Below are positions 22,901-35,900 of a stretch of 64,000 nucleotides of DNA, piece by piece. Position 1 is the stretch's first letter. Every line of letters starts with the position of its first letter. The translations under genes and the position numbers were made by a program. The notes below the pieces were generated by a model that worked only from the letters and a program-made list of their open reading frames with translations, had not been told where the DNA came from and did not search any database. This DNA is from Phoronis australis. Lineage: Eukaryota; Phoronida; Phoronidae. The DNA lies in the NCBI GenBank assembly GCA_002633005.1, contig NMRA01000122.1, positions 562,182 through 626,181 on the forward strand, in the 5' to 3' direction.

Positions 22901-24854
22901 TTCTAAACGACATTCAACAAATGTCGTGAAGATGTAATTTTTAAGAAATACTATCACCAAAAAACTTCAAACAGAGAGAAACGGTTGACCTTCAGAGAAA
23001 TTAGACCACTTTCAACTGCTGATTCCTTTGTGTGACTGAAAGCTCTGACTTGCTTACAACCACAGCATTGTGTGCCAACACAATAGGCTTGTTTGTCAAA
23101 CTTAATAAAACGTGATTCTAGATCAGATCGTGATGTTGCAATTTTCTTGGTTTTAACAGTTCAGGAGAATGGTATGTAATGTCACATGATTTTAATGCAG
23201 TATCCGAAAATGCGTTGTCTCGTTATCATATCCTATAATGCATTGTCTCGTTATCAAATTATTATTAGTTTTCAAATCATTAGTAAACCTACTTTAAAAT
23301 TTCCATACATCAAATCCTTTTATCAGAATTTTCTATTTTTAAGCTAGTGAGCAATAATAATGCGATTCCTTTAATCCCATGCATAGTTATTTCTGATTTG
23401 TGTACGTTGGATACTTCACAACACACCAGGATATTTCTATTGGAACTCAGGAGAAGTTTTTTATCATGTTGCAATATGCAACAGTGACGATAAATAAAGT
23501 TATGTTTTGCATTTTAAAAGCTGTAGCATTAACTTAAATATTAAAAAGTTCATTGCAACCTCATGCCAAAATCTCTGACTAGTAATTAATAGTGCAAAAC
23601 GTAAAAAAATTGGCAATTTAATTTGAATTTTTGCCATCTCTTTTGCATTAGAAGTTCGTCCCATTTCATGGTGCCATGTACTTCCAATAGATCTGTAAAA
23701 GAATTGTAGTTGTTGTAAATAGATATTCAATTTTTCTAGGAAATCTAATTTTAAGGTCTTACTGTGTGAAGTAGATGGCGTCATGGCAATAAAACAAAAA
23801 TAGAATTGGTTAAAATAGATTGTTATTTTACAAATTAAAACTGGTGATTTTTTTAAACTTTTCGGCTGAAATTGAATTCTTGGTAAAAACTTTTAGAAAC
23901 TCTTTGACCTGTGTTAGATAATTAGCCTGTGAGTGGTGATGCTGGACTGAAGAGCAGGGGAAGGCTTAACATTGGACTTGATTGAGTTTTGGATTCAGCC
24001 TATTTCAAAATCACTGTTTGGAGTTGAAACCAAGCTGGAGGTTTTTGTAATGAAGAAACTCTGGTTCAACAACTTTAAAGAGAATGTAAATATAAGTTAT
24101 AACAATTTGCATTGTCCAAAATCCCGTCTTTTTCCCGTTTTTTTCAGGGCCAATTACGTAATTGTGGCTGGCCATTACCCAGTGTACTCCATAGCTGAGC
24201 ATGGTCCAACAAAGTGTTTGGAAGATCGTCTCATGCCAATGTTGTATAAGTACAAAGTCACGGCGTATATGTCTGGTCATGATCACAACTTACAGGTAAA
24301 CAGCTTTCTATCATCAGTAGTTTTTACATATGCAATATTTGTCCGAGTTAGCGCCAACGGCTAATTTAGTCTCGAAAACAAAAGAGCTAGTTATTAAGCC
24401 AAGTACGGGCTTTGGAAAGCAAAGGTTGTTGAAAGTAGTGTGTGAAATTGCCCAAACTGCCAATTCGGGTTTATGGCTTTTTGTGCTGTATAACGTTTGA
24501 TGGATCTTAAAGTAGTTCAGCAGTACAGCTTTTCTACCAGTTTTGAAATTTTTATTTCCCATGTACATGTGACCTTTTCTATTGGACTTGCAGCACCTAC
24601 AGCGGACGATGAATGGACATTCACTGAACTACTTTGTTGTGGGCTGTGCCAACTTTATCGACTCATCCAACATCCATAAGCATAGTAACCCCTCAGGTGT
24701 ATCCAAGTTCTTCTGGGCTGACAAATCCAAGCTTGGTGGTTTTGGTTACGTGCAAGTCTCTAAGTACAACATGACTTTCAACTTTTTAGAGTCGCTCGCT
24801 GGCAGTAATGGTAACTTTCTGTATAAACCGATTGTCATGAAACCTAGGATTTGA
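16892..24854 (+). CDS. ACP5: tartrate-resistant acid phosphatase type 5 (purple acid phosphatase)
   Basis: A binuclear Fe-Fe metallophosphoesterase that hydrolyses phosphate monoesters at acid pH; in vertebrates it is lysosomal or secreted. Six exons: 16892-16964, 18710-18903, 20357-20481, 21995-22195, 24148-24295, 24594-24854. Phases close to 333 aa plus stop (human 325). Residues 1-24 form a signal peptide ([10 protein letters not shown] then [13 protein letters not shown]). All metal-binding motifs are present: GDWGG (Asp35), GDNFYYDG (Asp73, Tyr76), GNHDH (Asn111), [12 protein letters not shown] (His207) and SGHDHNLQ (His242, His244). Other family blocks are [19 protein letters not shown] and GGFGYVQVS. 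The start is the first of two adjacent ATGs; either gives the signal peptide. The gene is intact and probably active. It is divergent from CSE1L, with 3.7 kb between the start codons. Confidence 0.97.
17171..17494. mobile_element. MITE, 324 bp, with nested palindrome (ACP5 intron 1)
   Basis: GAATTATGCCTCACACTG at 17171 is inverted exactly at 17477-17494. Inside, CGTTCAGTTCCCAAAA and AACTGGCCATTTTTA are mirrored by TAAAAATGGCCAGTTT and TTTTGGGAACTGAACG, so the left half folds into a long hairpin. Confidence 0.85.
17872..18030. mobile_element. hAT-like MITE, 159 bp (ACP5 intron 1)
   Basis: The ends are CAGTGGCGGATTTAGAGGGG and a right arm reading CCCCCTAA then ATCCTGGATCCGCCCCTG. The CAGNGGCGGAT terminus is typical of hAT elements in animals. 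GGTTC directly flanks both sides, a possible remnant of the target duplication. Confidence 0.75.
18710..18903 (+). CDS. ACP5: ACP5 exon 2
   Basis: Codons 25-89. It carries the first two metal motifs, GDWGG and GDNFYYDGV, and ends KDIHDRRFT at donor GTATGG. Confidence 0.97.
19060..19440. repeat. copy of the 5740-6860 dispersed element (ACP5 intron 2)
   Basis: It shares AGAGTAGAAACCCTGTAGAA, TTGATTTTTAA, GTCATGTGAC and downstream phrases with 6440-6560. It is non-coding. Confidence 0.55.
19640..19770. repeat. short dispersed repeat (ACP5 intron 2)
   Basis: It shares CTGAATAAGGAA, ACAAGAC, GATGTTGTTTTTG and CAGAAA phrases, in order, with 58350-58470 in a DPYD intron. A related CTGAATAAGGAACAAG (rc) occurs at about 34640. 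Confidence 0.5.
20357..20481 (+). CDS. ACP5: ACP5 exon 3
   Basis: Codons 90-130 plus 2 nt. It carries the Asn motif [15 protein letters not shown]. Confidence 0.97.
20482..21994. other. ACP5 intron 3, no recognised element
   Basis: I see no exon-like segment. TTCCTATGAATGGCT occurs twice (about 21080 and 21212) without a larger shared unit. Confidence 0.4.
21995..22195 (+). CDS. ACP5: ACP5 exon 4
   Basis: Completes codon 131 (Trp) and runs to codon 197 plus 2 nt. It includes [19 protein letters not shown]. The donor is the GTAATC after AACACTAA; the codon AA|G is completed by the next exon, which avoids the apparent TAA stop at 22197. Confidence 0.95.
22580..22660 (-). repeat. tRNA-derived sequence (SINE head or tRNA pseudogene)
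   Basis: On the minus strand GACCTAGTGCATTGAAGT resembles an A box, and GGTTCAAATCC (rc of 22598-22608) is a perfect polymerase III B box, spaced as in a tRNA and preceded by an anticodon-loop-like TGCCTCCTGATCAATAGC. The acceptor stem does not pair well, so it is not called as a functional tRNA. It lies in ACP5 intron 4, antisense to the gene. Confidence 0.6.
22661..24147. other. remainder of ACP5 intron 4
   Basis: Nothing recognised beyond AT-rich sequence. Confidence 0.35.
24148..24295 (+). CDS. ACP5: ACP5 exon 5
   Basis: Codons 198-247, with the histidine ligands in [17 protein letters not shown] and [10 protein letters not shown]. Confidence 0.97.
24594..24854 (+). CDS. ACP5: ACP5 exon 6 (terminal)
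   Basis: Codons 248-333 and TGA. It starts [20 protein letters not shown] and contains [18 protein letters not shown], the usual C-terminal beta strands. Confidence 0.95.
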   Translation, partial: HLQRTMNGHSLNYFVVGCANFIDSSNIHKHSNPSGVSKFFWADKSKLGGFGYVQVSKYNMTFNFLESLAGSNGNFLYKPIVMKPRI

Positions 24855-25297
24855 TGACGTGTTAAAGAACAATTTAAAAGGAGGAGGCATCTTTTTGGTA
24901 TTATTTATAACACGAAGAGATGTGAACTTTTAAAGCTTTATGTCTTACTGTTTGTACTAAATGCGTGAATTTTTTATTATCCTCCCTCGATTTCCAGAAG
25001 AACCCCCGCAGGCCACCAGTAAAATGACATCTTAGTCCGCAGGGACTCTTTCTAGTAAAAGGGCTGTTATAGCTCTACTGTGGTGTTACTTACCATTCAC
25101 CTGCCTAAAATTAATCATACATGCGACATTCACTCAGTGATGTACTTGATGTTATATCCTTCAATCTACTCAGTCAGACACCAACTAACTGAGGAAGAAA
25201 CACACAGAAATAAACAACATGGTTCAACTGACACATCAGGAATGTGGCATGGATAAGTAATTAGAATCAGGGGGAAAGTAATTAATGTAATGATTGA

Positions 25298-25303
25298 AAT
25301 AAA
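25298..25303 (+). terminator. possible ACP5 polyadenylation signal
   Basis: AATAAA about 445 nt after the ACP5 stop codon; no better hexamer was seen nearer. Confidence 0.3.
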
Positions 25304-25599
25304 ACTTGGATACCATTTCTTCCATGTAAAAATAACACCAAAGAGGTAGACTCTCTCCTTCAAAATGTAGCAGTAACAGCCAGTGCAATTTAAATGCTAT
25401 GTCTGCTGCTGCGACACAAAAATGTGGGAAACGCTTCTGCTAAAGGGGAATGTTTCCTTTTTTGTCAATTTGGCATATTTTAATTACCCTGCGAGGTATT
25501 TTGAATGATTTTAATTGATTTTGATAAAAATGATATGAATAATTCTTCAAAGTCATTTAATACTGACAAATAATGTGCGTCTGATCGGCTAAATGGCTG

Positions 25600-27180
25600 T
25601 TGTTTTGGTTTTATTTTTCCGGCGTATTCTGCACCACCTAGTGACCATTTTTATTGTTTTCGAGTCTATATGTTGGCATTTGTCTCTCTATCTACCAAGG
25701 CGCTCCAAAGATCATTATTAAAAATTGGTAGATGTGCTCCTGTTTTGAAGGTCATGCTGATTATTGGGCAGGTCCAGCTACTGTGGCACCCCCTTTGGGC
25801 AGGTTCAGCTACTGTGGCACCCCCTTTGGGCAGGTTCAGCTACTGTGGCACTCCCTAGAGGTAGAGACATTTTTGCATCCACAGCTGTATCTCCTAAACC
25901 CCGTGCAGGATATTAGTGAAATATGACACAAGTGCATTCCTATGAATGTGACAATTTAAAGATGACAAGGTCTTTCAGACCAATCTGACTACTGCAGTTC
26001 TATTTTTTACATTGACCTCTGTATTCTTTTTGTGAAATGTGACAAATAGGTTTCCATTTGGGAGATGGCAAGATCTTCCCATTTCTAAATTGGTTTGACA
26101 GATTCTGTATCACATGGTGGCCATTTTTGTTAGTAACAAACACCTTGAGAAGTTTATTGTTACTAAGTCGTGGGTGCATTTCAATGCATTGTGTTGCTCT
26201 TATTTTTTGCCTCTGGTTTTAGGCATTTGCCTCTCTATAAGTCAAACCATTTTCAAGATCATAATGTTTCTTCTGAGATGTGCAGAACTTACGACTATTG
26301 TGATGCCTTCTAAATCCTTGATGGATGTTCATGACATTTATTGAAGAGAGCACAACTGTCGTGCATTCTGGGACAAATTCGACTACTGCTGCGTCCTCTA
26401 ATGACAATTTTGTTTTTCTTTACGTCTGTCTTGATATCTATTCATTATCTAAATTTCTTAAGGCGGAACCTCCAACTGAGCTCCCCCATCACAAAATTAC
26501 AGCTACAGCAGCCTGTTCCGGCCACCATTGGAGCATACGTCTATCCATATGGTCACTTCTCAATCATAAGGACATCTCCAAATTTGAGATCGTCCAGGGC
26601 CGCAAGATGTGACCACCTAATATCAAATACGGGACAAAACTGTCCTACCTAAGCTGGACATCTCTTGCTTTACAAGATTGTTGAGGTATACAAAGGCTGC
26701 TATATCGCCCGTGCCCAGCTCACTCTCATAGCAGGAACCAGGATCCTTTCTTCAATCATCATTCCAATACTGGCTAGCACAGATTCTCCTACCTCACACA
26801 ATTAGTCATTAGAATCAACTCACCACAACCTCCGCCCCTTCCATTGCATCATGTTGGACTGGCGTCTGTAACTTGCATGTTGTTTAGTCCCCGTCCACTT
26901 TTATCCATTTGTTCTGTTTTCTCGTTACTTCTGTTTTGCTTTTGTTATTATTTATTATACCTCATATTTTTCTTTCGTACATTCCCCTTTCCAACTACTA
27001 ACTTGACCAGCCCTTGTTTACAGTTTTGACCTCTGTAGCACCCCCTGGTGGCTTTTTTATCATTTTTGTGTCTGTTTTTTGTGTGCCCGCCTGCCTATCC
27101 TCCAAATTGCTACAAGACGTGATGAAAGGTGACAGGTGTGCTCCTGTCATCATTTCTCAATTCAGGGGCAAACTATTATG
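25600..27180 (-). repeat. dispersed repeat modules, reverse orientation (copy C)
   Basis: The module core appears inverted: CACCACCTAGTGACC at about 25632, CACTCCCTAGAGG at about 25848 and CACCCCCTGGTGGC at 27039. It is followed by phrases shared with other copies, including ACAGCTGTATCTCCTAAACC, CATTTTTGT and TCTGACTACTGCAG. Confidence 0.6.
25766..25856. repeat. 31-bp tandem repeat, about 3 copies
   Basis: GGGCAGGTYCAGCTACTGTG followed by GCACCCCCTTT; copies start at 25766, 25797 and 25828. Confidence 0.9.
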
Positions 27181-28782
27181 AAACAAAGCAGTACTTGAAA
27201 GTCTGCAGGCATCTTGGTCATTGAGCGCAGGTATCAGGACTGAAGCAGCTTACCTGGACATTTTCGCTCACAGCAACATGCTTTCAATTTGAGCAAGTGT
27301 GATAATTTTCAATAATGTCATTTTTAATGAACGTGAAATATGCCAAATTGGCCAAAAAGATAACATTCACCTTCAAGTACTATGAAAGAGTTGTGCAATC
27401 TTCCTATTGCATATTGTAGTACATTATAATCTCCATATATTATGCTAGCCTACAATACTTTAATTAACTGTACAGTACTTAAGAGAAACAACTCTTTCTA
27501 AAGGTCATATCGATTGTTACAATTTTGCCTTTTAGGAATCTCCTCACTGTATCAATGACAGCAGTTAGAAGGCAATATTGTGTGGTGATAAGAGTGGCGC
27601 CATTACTCAGGATTTTGAAGTGTAATTTACTTGCCTGTTATTTGTTATGTTATTCGACTTTACAATCTGTTTTGAATTGTTTGGAATGTGTTACTTGTCA
27701 ATTATGTTTTGCTTTGATGTGATTTTACAGCTTTTTAAAAATTGTGCTTATTGCAAATAAAAAATTCCTGACTGAGAGTGGTTTCAGTTTTTTCCTCAAC
27801 GTTCATCACAAAATGCATAGTTAAATTGACTTTAACCCTGCCTTCCGTAACAAAAACTAAATTTTGATTTAAACCATTCACCATTATCAAGTCAATCTAA
27901 AATTGCAACTTAATCAAATAAAGACTTGTAAAGAAGAGTTTGTTACAGGTAGGGACCACCTTCTACCAAGTCATTTTATGCATAAATTATGGTTTAAGCG
28001 AGAAATATGGCATTTTCCAAGCCCCAAAGACAGTTTTCGTCAGAGTTAGTTACACTTTGAGATAAGTTTTTAAGGCTGTGTGTGGTGTAGGTTAAGTTAA
28101 TGTATTTGATGGAACGCGGGTTAATATTGCAGCTTGGAAATAAATAATGGGATATAAGACAATAACCAATACAAAAAATTAATGCATTTACAATCATTTG
28201 CATATTATTCTACCAGATCTTTGCTCATACAGACAAACTAATAAAAATGAGAAATTTAAATTCATTATTTATCGAGTCATCAACTTTGCAGTTCTAAGTT
28301 TGAATTGTTCTTGTGTTTCAATTTGGTATTAATAGAATACCATACTTCTGCAAAAGTCTTAAAAACACAAGTGAAATTTCAGGATACATGTATTCACTAT
28401 GAGTATGGCACTTGAATAAATTAATTTCTAAACGTTGAAACAATACATAACCACCAGAACAGTGGTGCACTAAAAAATCTGAGTATTTCGCAACTTTGAT
28501 GTCATTATTATGTTTCAGTCCACAGTCATGATTCATAGATACGGTGCTGGAAATCGAGGCCAGCTGCGGTTACTCATAGCAAAACCCATGACAACCATGC
28601 TCTTATCAGTGCCAAACCACATAACGCAAAATACTGGTAAATTACAGAGCAATATTCATGCAACTTGTTATCCATACTTATCACACAGCAAGCATTGGAA
28701 TGCCGTAAATTATTGTTGGGTTGCACTTTGCTTATCTGTACAGGGTACTTTGAAATGAATACTACACATCATTAGTCACTAT

Positions 28783-29009
28783 CAGGGCTTGGAATCTTCC
28801 TCTTTTAAGGGGATTTGCTCCTTTTGGGTTTCAATTTCCTCTTATTTGATTTCCAGTTTCCTCTTTTTGCATCTCTTCATCATTATTTTGACTTTGTTTC
28901 AGTTAAATTTTACAACACAAAAATATTTCTATCACACAAGACTTTTTTGGAACTATACATCACCGGGAAAATTTTCCTCTTTTTTGGTCATTGACCATTC
29001 CAAGCCCTG
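28783..29009. mobile_element. MITE with CAGGGCTTGGAAT termini, second copy
   Basis: CAGGGCTTGGAAT at 28783 and ATTCCAAGCCCTG ending 29009 are the same termini as the 3093-3603 element. The interior differs (CCTCTTTT-rich). Confidence 0.7.
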
Positions 29010-29665
29010 CACATTGTATTACTGGATAATATAATTACAGAGCTAGTCCAGTATGCGCATACTGCCTTTTCGCGCTACTCTGGACCCAAATTTTTGGAAG
29101 TAAAATGCGTGATGCACCATAGCTCAAGCAATTTTAAACCACAGTGAGTGATGGTAGCTTCTCCATAGCCTATGCATACCACAGCAACAGTGTACTGAGG
29201 GTGTAGCATCACCCTCATCATCGCACAATCATCAGTGACAAATATCAACAAAATTCTGTGTATCTGATTAAGTGGATGTCTTGAGAGCAGCTATAGTCGT
29301 TTTCAATCCAAAGCCTTACGGTTTTGCTTTGCTTTTTGAACGATGATAAATTAGGAGAGACCACAGCTCACTGTGGTCGGTACAAAGACAGAGTGACTTG
29401 CCACCAAGACAAATCTGGCTACTGTTTCACAAGGTAGCAACCATTCAACCTGAGTACCGCTTCTGAAAGTGTTTGGACCACAACATGGGAGAGTTGAATT
29501 CATTATTTTGCTGAATATTAAGTCAAAATCCTATTTGAAGAGTAAAATCTCAGCAATATGGTTAGAAAGGAAGCACTAGTGGTTTGCCATTTTCAAGTTC
29601 TGAAGTTACTATCAGGCAAGATTGTGAGCATTAACTATAAGAAAAATTGACCTCAATTCTGGAAA

Positions 29666-29671
29666 TTTATT
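29666..29671 (-). terminator. MYSM1 polyadenylation signal
   Basis: TTTATT on plus (AATAAA on minus), 92 nt after the MYSM1 stop codon. Confidence 0.45.
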
Positions 29672-29762
29672 TTCCAAAATTCGTGAGGTTTTACTGTTAT
29701 CTCACTATTAGTGGTGCACGGAACGTGCCCAGGTTCCTTCCTCGGACACATTTCCTTTTCCA

Positions 29763-29924
29763 TTATGTGGAAAAATGATCTATTTCATCTGTGGAATTGT
29801 TCATCTTTTCACCAGCATCGTCTGATTTCCAGTATTCGTAGAACAGATCATTAACCCATCGTATAACATCTGCAGACAAGTCCTCACTGTCCAGAGTCAT
29901 GTGACTCCACAGTGCAGCCTCCAA
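29763..29924 (-). CDS. MYSM1: MYSM1 exon 9 (terminal)
   Basis: Codons 1003-1055 and TAA. It is phase 0 with exon 8; [20 protein letters not shown] is only loosely like the vertebrate C-terminus, so this exon rests mainly on phase, splice signals and position. Confidence 0.75.
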   Translation of the reverse strand: MEAALWSHMTLDSEDLSADVIRWVNDLFYEYWKSDDAGEKMNNSTDEIDHFST

Positions 29925-32900
29925 CTATAAACATAAAGCAAATCAGTTAACACGAGAACTGAAACAAGAGTTTACATATAGGCAGACCTAGCATACTATG
30001 ACAGGGGTAATTTTCAATTCAAACAACAGATGCCATAAGATTTTGCTCTTTGTTGACACACCAGGTGATGGGATAGACCCCTTCTACACTCAGATCAGTG
30101 CATAAAGTGTAAAAAGATTTTCATTCGCTTGAAAGCTGTAATTACACAATCTTACCTTCCAAGGAAACCTAAATGTTAGTAAATAGGCATTCTATGCTTC
30201 AAACATAAAATTTACAAACCTTTTTCTGGCATTGTCCACTAAAGTCTTGGGCTTATAGGCTTCTGGTAAAAGTAAATACAATCTCCAACCAAAATACATA
30301 ATCTCCAACCAAAATACATAATCTCCAACCAATATTTGCTTCCCCACCCTGCCTTAACAATGTAATGAAATGATTCAAGCTGATTACAGAACAAATCTAC
30401 ATCATAAACAAGATTAAGCAGAATGTGCATTAGACACTAGTTTACCTTTTCAATAAACCTGGTGTCTGTGCCCACAATAGGTGTGAACATGTCTACCCTG
30501 TTGTTACTGGACGACATCTCCTTGACAAGTGTAGACAGCTGGTTCAGTGACTGATCCTTTGTTGTTGATAGACTGGGCTGAACTTCATAGGGAAACTGAT
30601 AAGGCACTTCTGCAAGTAACATATTTTTAATTTAACCTAGATGTAACTTGGAGGTAGCAAAACAGACTGTTCAAATTAAGCTTTTTTTCAGAAAAAGCTA
30701 AGCTAGCGAGGCTAATAAACGTTATCGATGAATGTCAGTTTGCACTCAGGTAGCTACAGGTTGATACTGCCCAGAATAAAGTTTTCAGACAAAATCTGTG
30801 CCTCAGTTCAGAATTTTTCCTGTAGGCAAACACCAATCTTGAGGGAGAATGCTTACTTATTCCAGTGTCAGAGTCAGGCACCACAGTGAGACAGCGAATA
30901 TCAGATGTTGCACAGTACGTTGTGGTCCTGTAGGGGTTGACGATTATACCCACGAAGTGTTGGCCTCCTTTACTGAACCACGTCTGTGGTAAAGATAGCA
31001 AAAGTAATTAACAAAAGTAATGATTAATTATTATTATGCAAATTAATGTTGGATAGTTAACATACTACTGCTCATATCTGGCACACGACAAATATAAACA
31101 CGCATTAAGTGTCCACACTTGATTCGACTGCACAAAAGTTTTTAAATCTTCTGAAAACTTTTAGTGCATAATTAAGTGACACTTGCTATAGTGTTAACAA
31201 CAGAAGGTCAGTTTGTGTAGACCTGAAAGACACGTTCCAAGAAACTGACTTACCGGTAAGTTCATTTTTGACTTACATCTAAGATTTGTCTCAAATTTCG
31301 AGCTTTGAAACTTCTACATCTGGTGAGATATAAAATTAAGACAAAACTTAACAAAAAACCTTAAGTCGAACATAATATCTCTGTTTTGAAATAATCTTGA
31401 GACAGATTTAAGTCTTATCTTAAATTGACTGAAAGTTAAGATCTGTGTTAACTAAGTCAGTTTTCTTGGAACAGGGCCCAGCTTGACAAGTCACATTACA
31501 ATCTTATGAATGAAACAATAATCAAGTGGATTTCAAGATTGGTGACCACTTTATGTCATCCCTGGCTGTATAGTAAGTTATTAAGTGAGTGCTGAGTTAC
31601 GCCATTCACCTGGAACTCCTGTTGCGTTTCAATATCCCTGAGTGATGGGTTGGGTTCAAAGGTTGGATGGGAGTGGTACCAGCCAACAACCCTCATACCT
31701 GATTGGACAATAGCTTCACTGGCCAGAGTCTGAGACACTAGAACAAAAATGAAGCATGGTTACATAAAATGTTTTAACATGGGAAAACAGCCTGCTATAC
31801 TGCTCAAAGATAAATGGCAATGATTTCTTTGTTTCATATCTGCTGAATTTACCTGAACGCATATAATAACGCTATTCTCTTACTCATGACGTTTTTGAAT
31901 TTTTACTAAAAGCAAAATCATAACAACTTCTCAAGTACATTATATTAAAAAGTCGAGTTACTAAAAGTACAAGAACATAATCTGTGAACAGCCAATAATT
32001 GTAAGTGAAAATACAGCTAATTTTGTTAGCTGTTTTACAATCAAATTTCTTTGCCAGTTATGGGACTATCCGGTTATATCTTTAAAAGACATGTAAATCA
32101 ATTAGTCACTCAGTTTTGCGAAACTATTTTACAGATCCTTACCTGGATCCATCTCACATTGCATACCAGTGCTTAAACTATGACATGGTTCAGCCCTCAG
32201 CACCTGTAGCACATTATCACAGAACACGCCTCCTAGGAGACCAATAACTTCAGCCTTAGACACGTGCGCATGCACCTCCATCAGAACAAGCGTTGATGAT
32301 GTAATATGAACATGAAATGGAGCAGAGACATCTGCAGTAAACGAACGACATGGAATCAACTGAAATGGGTCCGTATCACCATTGGCTGCTCTACATTGAG
32401 GATTTTTTAATTTATCCCATCTTGACTTTTTTGGTTTCACTTTTGTAACCTCCAGAGTGTTTTCCGCATGGTCGATAGTTTTTCCTTCTAATTCAGACTC
32501 GGGAATCCATTGCCCAAATTTGTCCTTAACCCTTCTCTTGCGAGGTCGCATTGTCTCTAACCTTTCAAAGTGAAGTACCTGAGAGTTCACAACAGCTCTG
32601 TCATGGCGACTGCTATTAGAAAACATTCTGGGATATCTAAAATAGTTGGCTTGTTCACAACCAAAGTTTATTGCACCTTTCTGCTCCAGGTATGTATGAA
32701 TACGCCCAAAGCAGTTCACATCCCCACAGTTCTTCAAGCCTGACCGCACAACTGTTTTATACACATACCCAGGCTTGCTCTTTTCCCATGCGTCAAGAAT
32801 GTAATTCCTAATTTTCAGGTACCGCTCCTGTGTCTTCCCAGAGCGCCCATCAAAAAATTCAAAATGAATTTCCCTTTCTTCCTCTGTAACGTGATTGCGA

Positions 32901-35900
32901 TCAAAGACGACGGGCTTCACTGGGGCTGTCATGGGAACAAACTCCCCACGCGAATTCAGAACACCGCATTGTGGTCCAGTAATAGATGATTGACTGCTAC
33001 ACTCTGACAGCTGACTATCACTGTCTCCATCAATGGACTGTGACCTGCTACGTTGATACTCTCCTTGAGTCTGAAGCAGAGACTCGCACATTTTTCCTTC
33101 ACTGTCTGTGCGACACAACTGAACTTTAATACTATCATTTGTAGAAGCGCTACACAGTTTTTGTTCATCATGCAACTCTTTCGATGAAGGTGCTAGAGAA
33201 ATTGAAGCTTCTTCTATTAACTTCTTATATATTTCTGTGGCAGAAGATTTACACTTGGCCATGAATTCATTTTCAGATTCACTGTCTATGTCAATGTCTA
33301 CGTCGGATTCCTCAGATTCTGTGGCCTTTTCAAATGCCAAGCCACTTCCATCACAAACGTCTTTCTCCTCTCCAACAACACAATAGTTTACTTCCTTGTC
33401 TGGGTGTTGGTTAGGCCCAATTAATTCGCCATTTTTCTCAGATATGCAATTACTGCTAATACTAGCCACATTATTTTCCATATTCTCATTGCAAGTCACA
33501 ACAACGCCATCATTTCCACTCCCATCACAAACAGTTTCATTCAGTATCGCGTCACTTGAACCATCACTATTGTCATGTTGCAATTCATGACCACCGTCAA
33601 TTTCCACATTGTTGCCAACTACAATATCCGTCCCCCCTGACATTAACAAGTCACTGTCCGAAATAACTACATTATACTTGTCATCATCAAAGGTTAATGT
33701 GGTGGACAGATTTTCCTTTGGCACAAAACAACCATTCTGTATAGTGTAGTGGGTCATTTCAGACTGTTTTGATTTCAGTTTAACATGTTCAACAAAATCT
33801 TGGATTGCAGGATTCAACCTGGAAATTCCCCCTCCGCTGTCACTATCTTTTAGAGACTGCAGTCCGTCCGAAATGGGCTCAGAGTTAACAGTACAATCGT
33901 TGGCAAAATGAAAATTCTGCACACTACACCCTCCCACACTTTCATCAGCCATTGCAACCTCATGCGTACCATCTATACTCAACTCTTCACCTCCCCCTTT
34001 CCGTCTAATGTCTGAGATTACGTTTACTATACTTTGCCGTGTGTCCAAACTCATGTAGCTGGGTCCAGGCAAATTGTCGCATTCTATAGAATGACTTATC
34101 CTTCCCTCACAATCCATATCAGTCGGCAGGTTTTGGTCCACTCTTCTATCAGCAGTTGCCTGACTGGGATATTCCGAGGACATAGCTGCTAAAATTTTCT
34201 CAATGGACTGGAAGGCTTCTGGAGGGTGTTGACACTTGAGAGAGTCCATAATGGACTTTCTTGATGAAGCTGAGCTGAGCGAGCTCGACACTTGCCTTCT
34301 CTGAAACACAACAATTAGGTTATAAAACAAATTAAAATAAAAAAATGAAAGAGTCAAAACAGATTCAACATAAAATAAAATTTCAAATTGGAGTAATAAG
34401 TTAAATTAAAAAATCCTTTAAAGTCTTTTGTTAAAGTGTTCGAGGTCCATCTCTGTAAAATTATCAAATTTTTATAATGCAACCCATAACATGATCATAA
34501 AATGTGCCATCATTTGTGAAATAACGTAAAGTGCCTATAAACTTGTGTTCTGTCCAAGAAACGAACTTTTGATTTTTAAATTTTATATGGTGACTTAATA
34601 GTCACTTACCTATATAAATTGGTCTCAACTTGTTCCTTATTCAGATGAAAAGTGATTTCTTGTTTGCAAAGAACTGTCAGTCCATTAGTTGAGACTATAC
34701 TCGGCATATAAAACGGTCCGATGTGACAAGCAAACTTAGGGGCTGGTCTCAAGCAATAATGATCTGTCAATCCTTTCAAAGCTCACATATTTCCATTTTG
34801 ACTAAGGAACAAATAATTGTAATAATTTCATGATGGTAAATGGTCTAGATCATTTGTTTTCCTAGAGACTAAAATGACACGCCATGACAAGCCACCTCCC
34901 AGACCCTCGCCCCAAGCCCTGAAATCACCTCCTGTTTGACTAAGCAACAACTTCAGACCCATTTCATTATGAACTGTCAACACAAAAAGTTGGTTTTGTG
35001 ATGGAGCACAGACTTATACTCACTTCAAGACATCAGTCTTTGCCATGAAATAGTCCAGGCTTATTAATGCTTCCCATAAATGCACTTCTGAATGTGACAG
35101 GAAATTTGGAATATCAACAAAGCTTTATAGCAGGTGGAGCATATTGTTCACCTGCACTGTTCTATTTGAGCATACATACCTGTACCTTGAAGTACTGTTG
35201 GCCATAGTTCTTAACCTGTAGTGTTGTTCTGGTAGGAATCAGCTCGGCAATCTTCTTCCACTTTCTGCCATGGGTTTGCTGAGTATAAAACATTTACATC
35301 TAAACACACGGCACAAATATTGATTGGTAAAAAAATTAAGCTAACCAATGAAAAATCACCCTATACAATTATCTTTAAACACTGTATTACAGCAAACATT
35401 CTTGTGCCTGAAAACACAATGTCTCAATGTCTACACTGGATTACCACAAAGCAATTAACACCAAAAAGACTGGTTGGAATTAAGAGTCCTGTGACAAAAT
35501 ATTTTGAGTGACAGTCAGGCACATTGGTCATCAGGACAAGGTTGACATGTGCCCAAGACTTTTCAAACAAGTACATCTCCATCTCAAGTCCTGATGATAG
35601 CTGCAAGCCTATACCATTTATATATCAGAAGACTGGCCACAAAGAGTAAAATTTATTTCAGAGCGTCATGCGTCCACAGACATCACCCATCTGGGTGACT
35701 ACAACAACTGTCTAGTATGTCTGTGCGTCCGTGTTCATGAATATGATAGCTTCACGCATTGCAGAATAGTTGTGAATTTACCAAGGCTGCTTCAAACACA
35801 GATTTCTCCTCTTCACTCCATGGCTGGTTATGGGTAGATGGACGAGGACTTGATTTGGATTTGCTTGACGAGTGTATCTTGCTGGTGTTACCACGCCCAT

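Larger units (their letters stand above)
24855..29762. other. intergenic between ACP5 and MYSM1 (tail-to-tail)
   Basis: It contains ACP5 3' UTR at the left, repeat modules with the CCCCCTRGTGGC core (25600-27180), a 31-bp tandem repeat, a CAGGGCTTGGAAT MITE and MYSM1 3' UTR at the right. I support no gene here; the ORFs of 60-95 aa are unlike any family I know. Confidence 0.6.
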
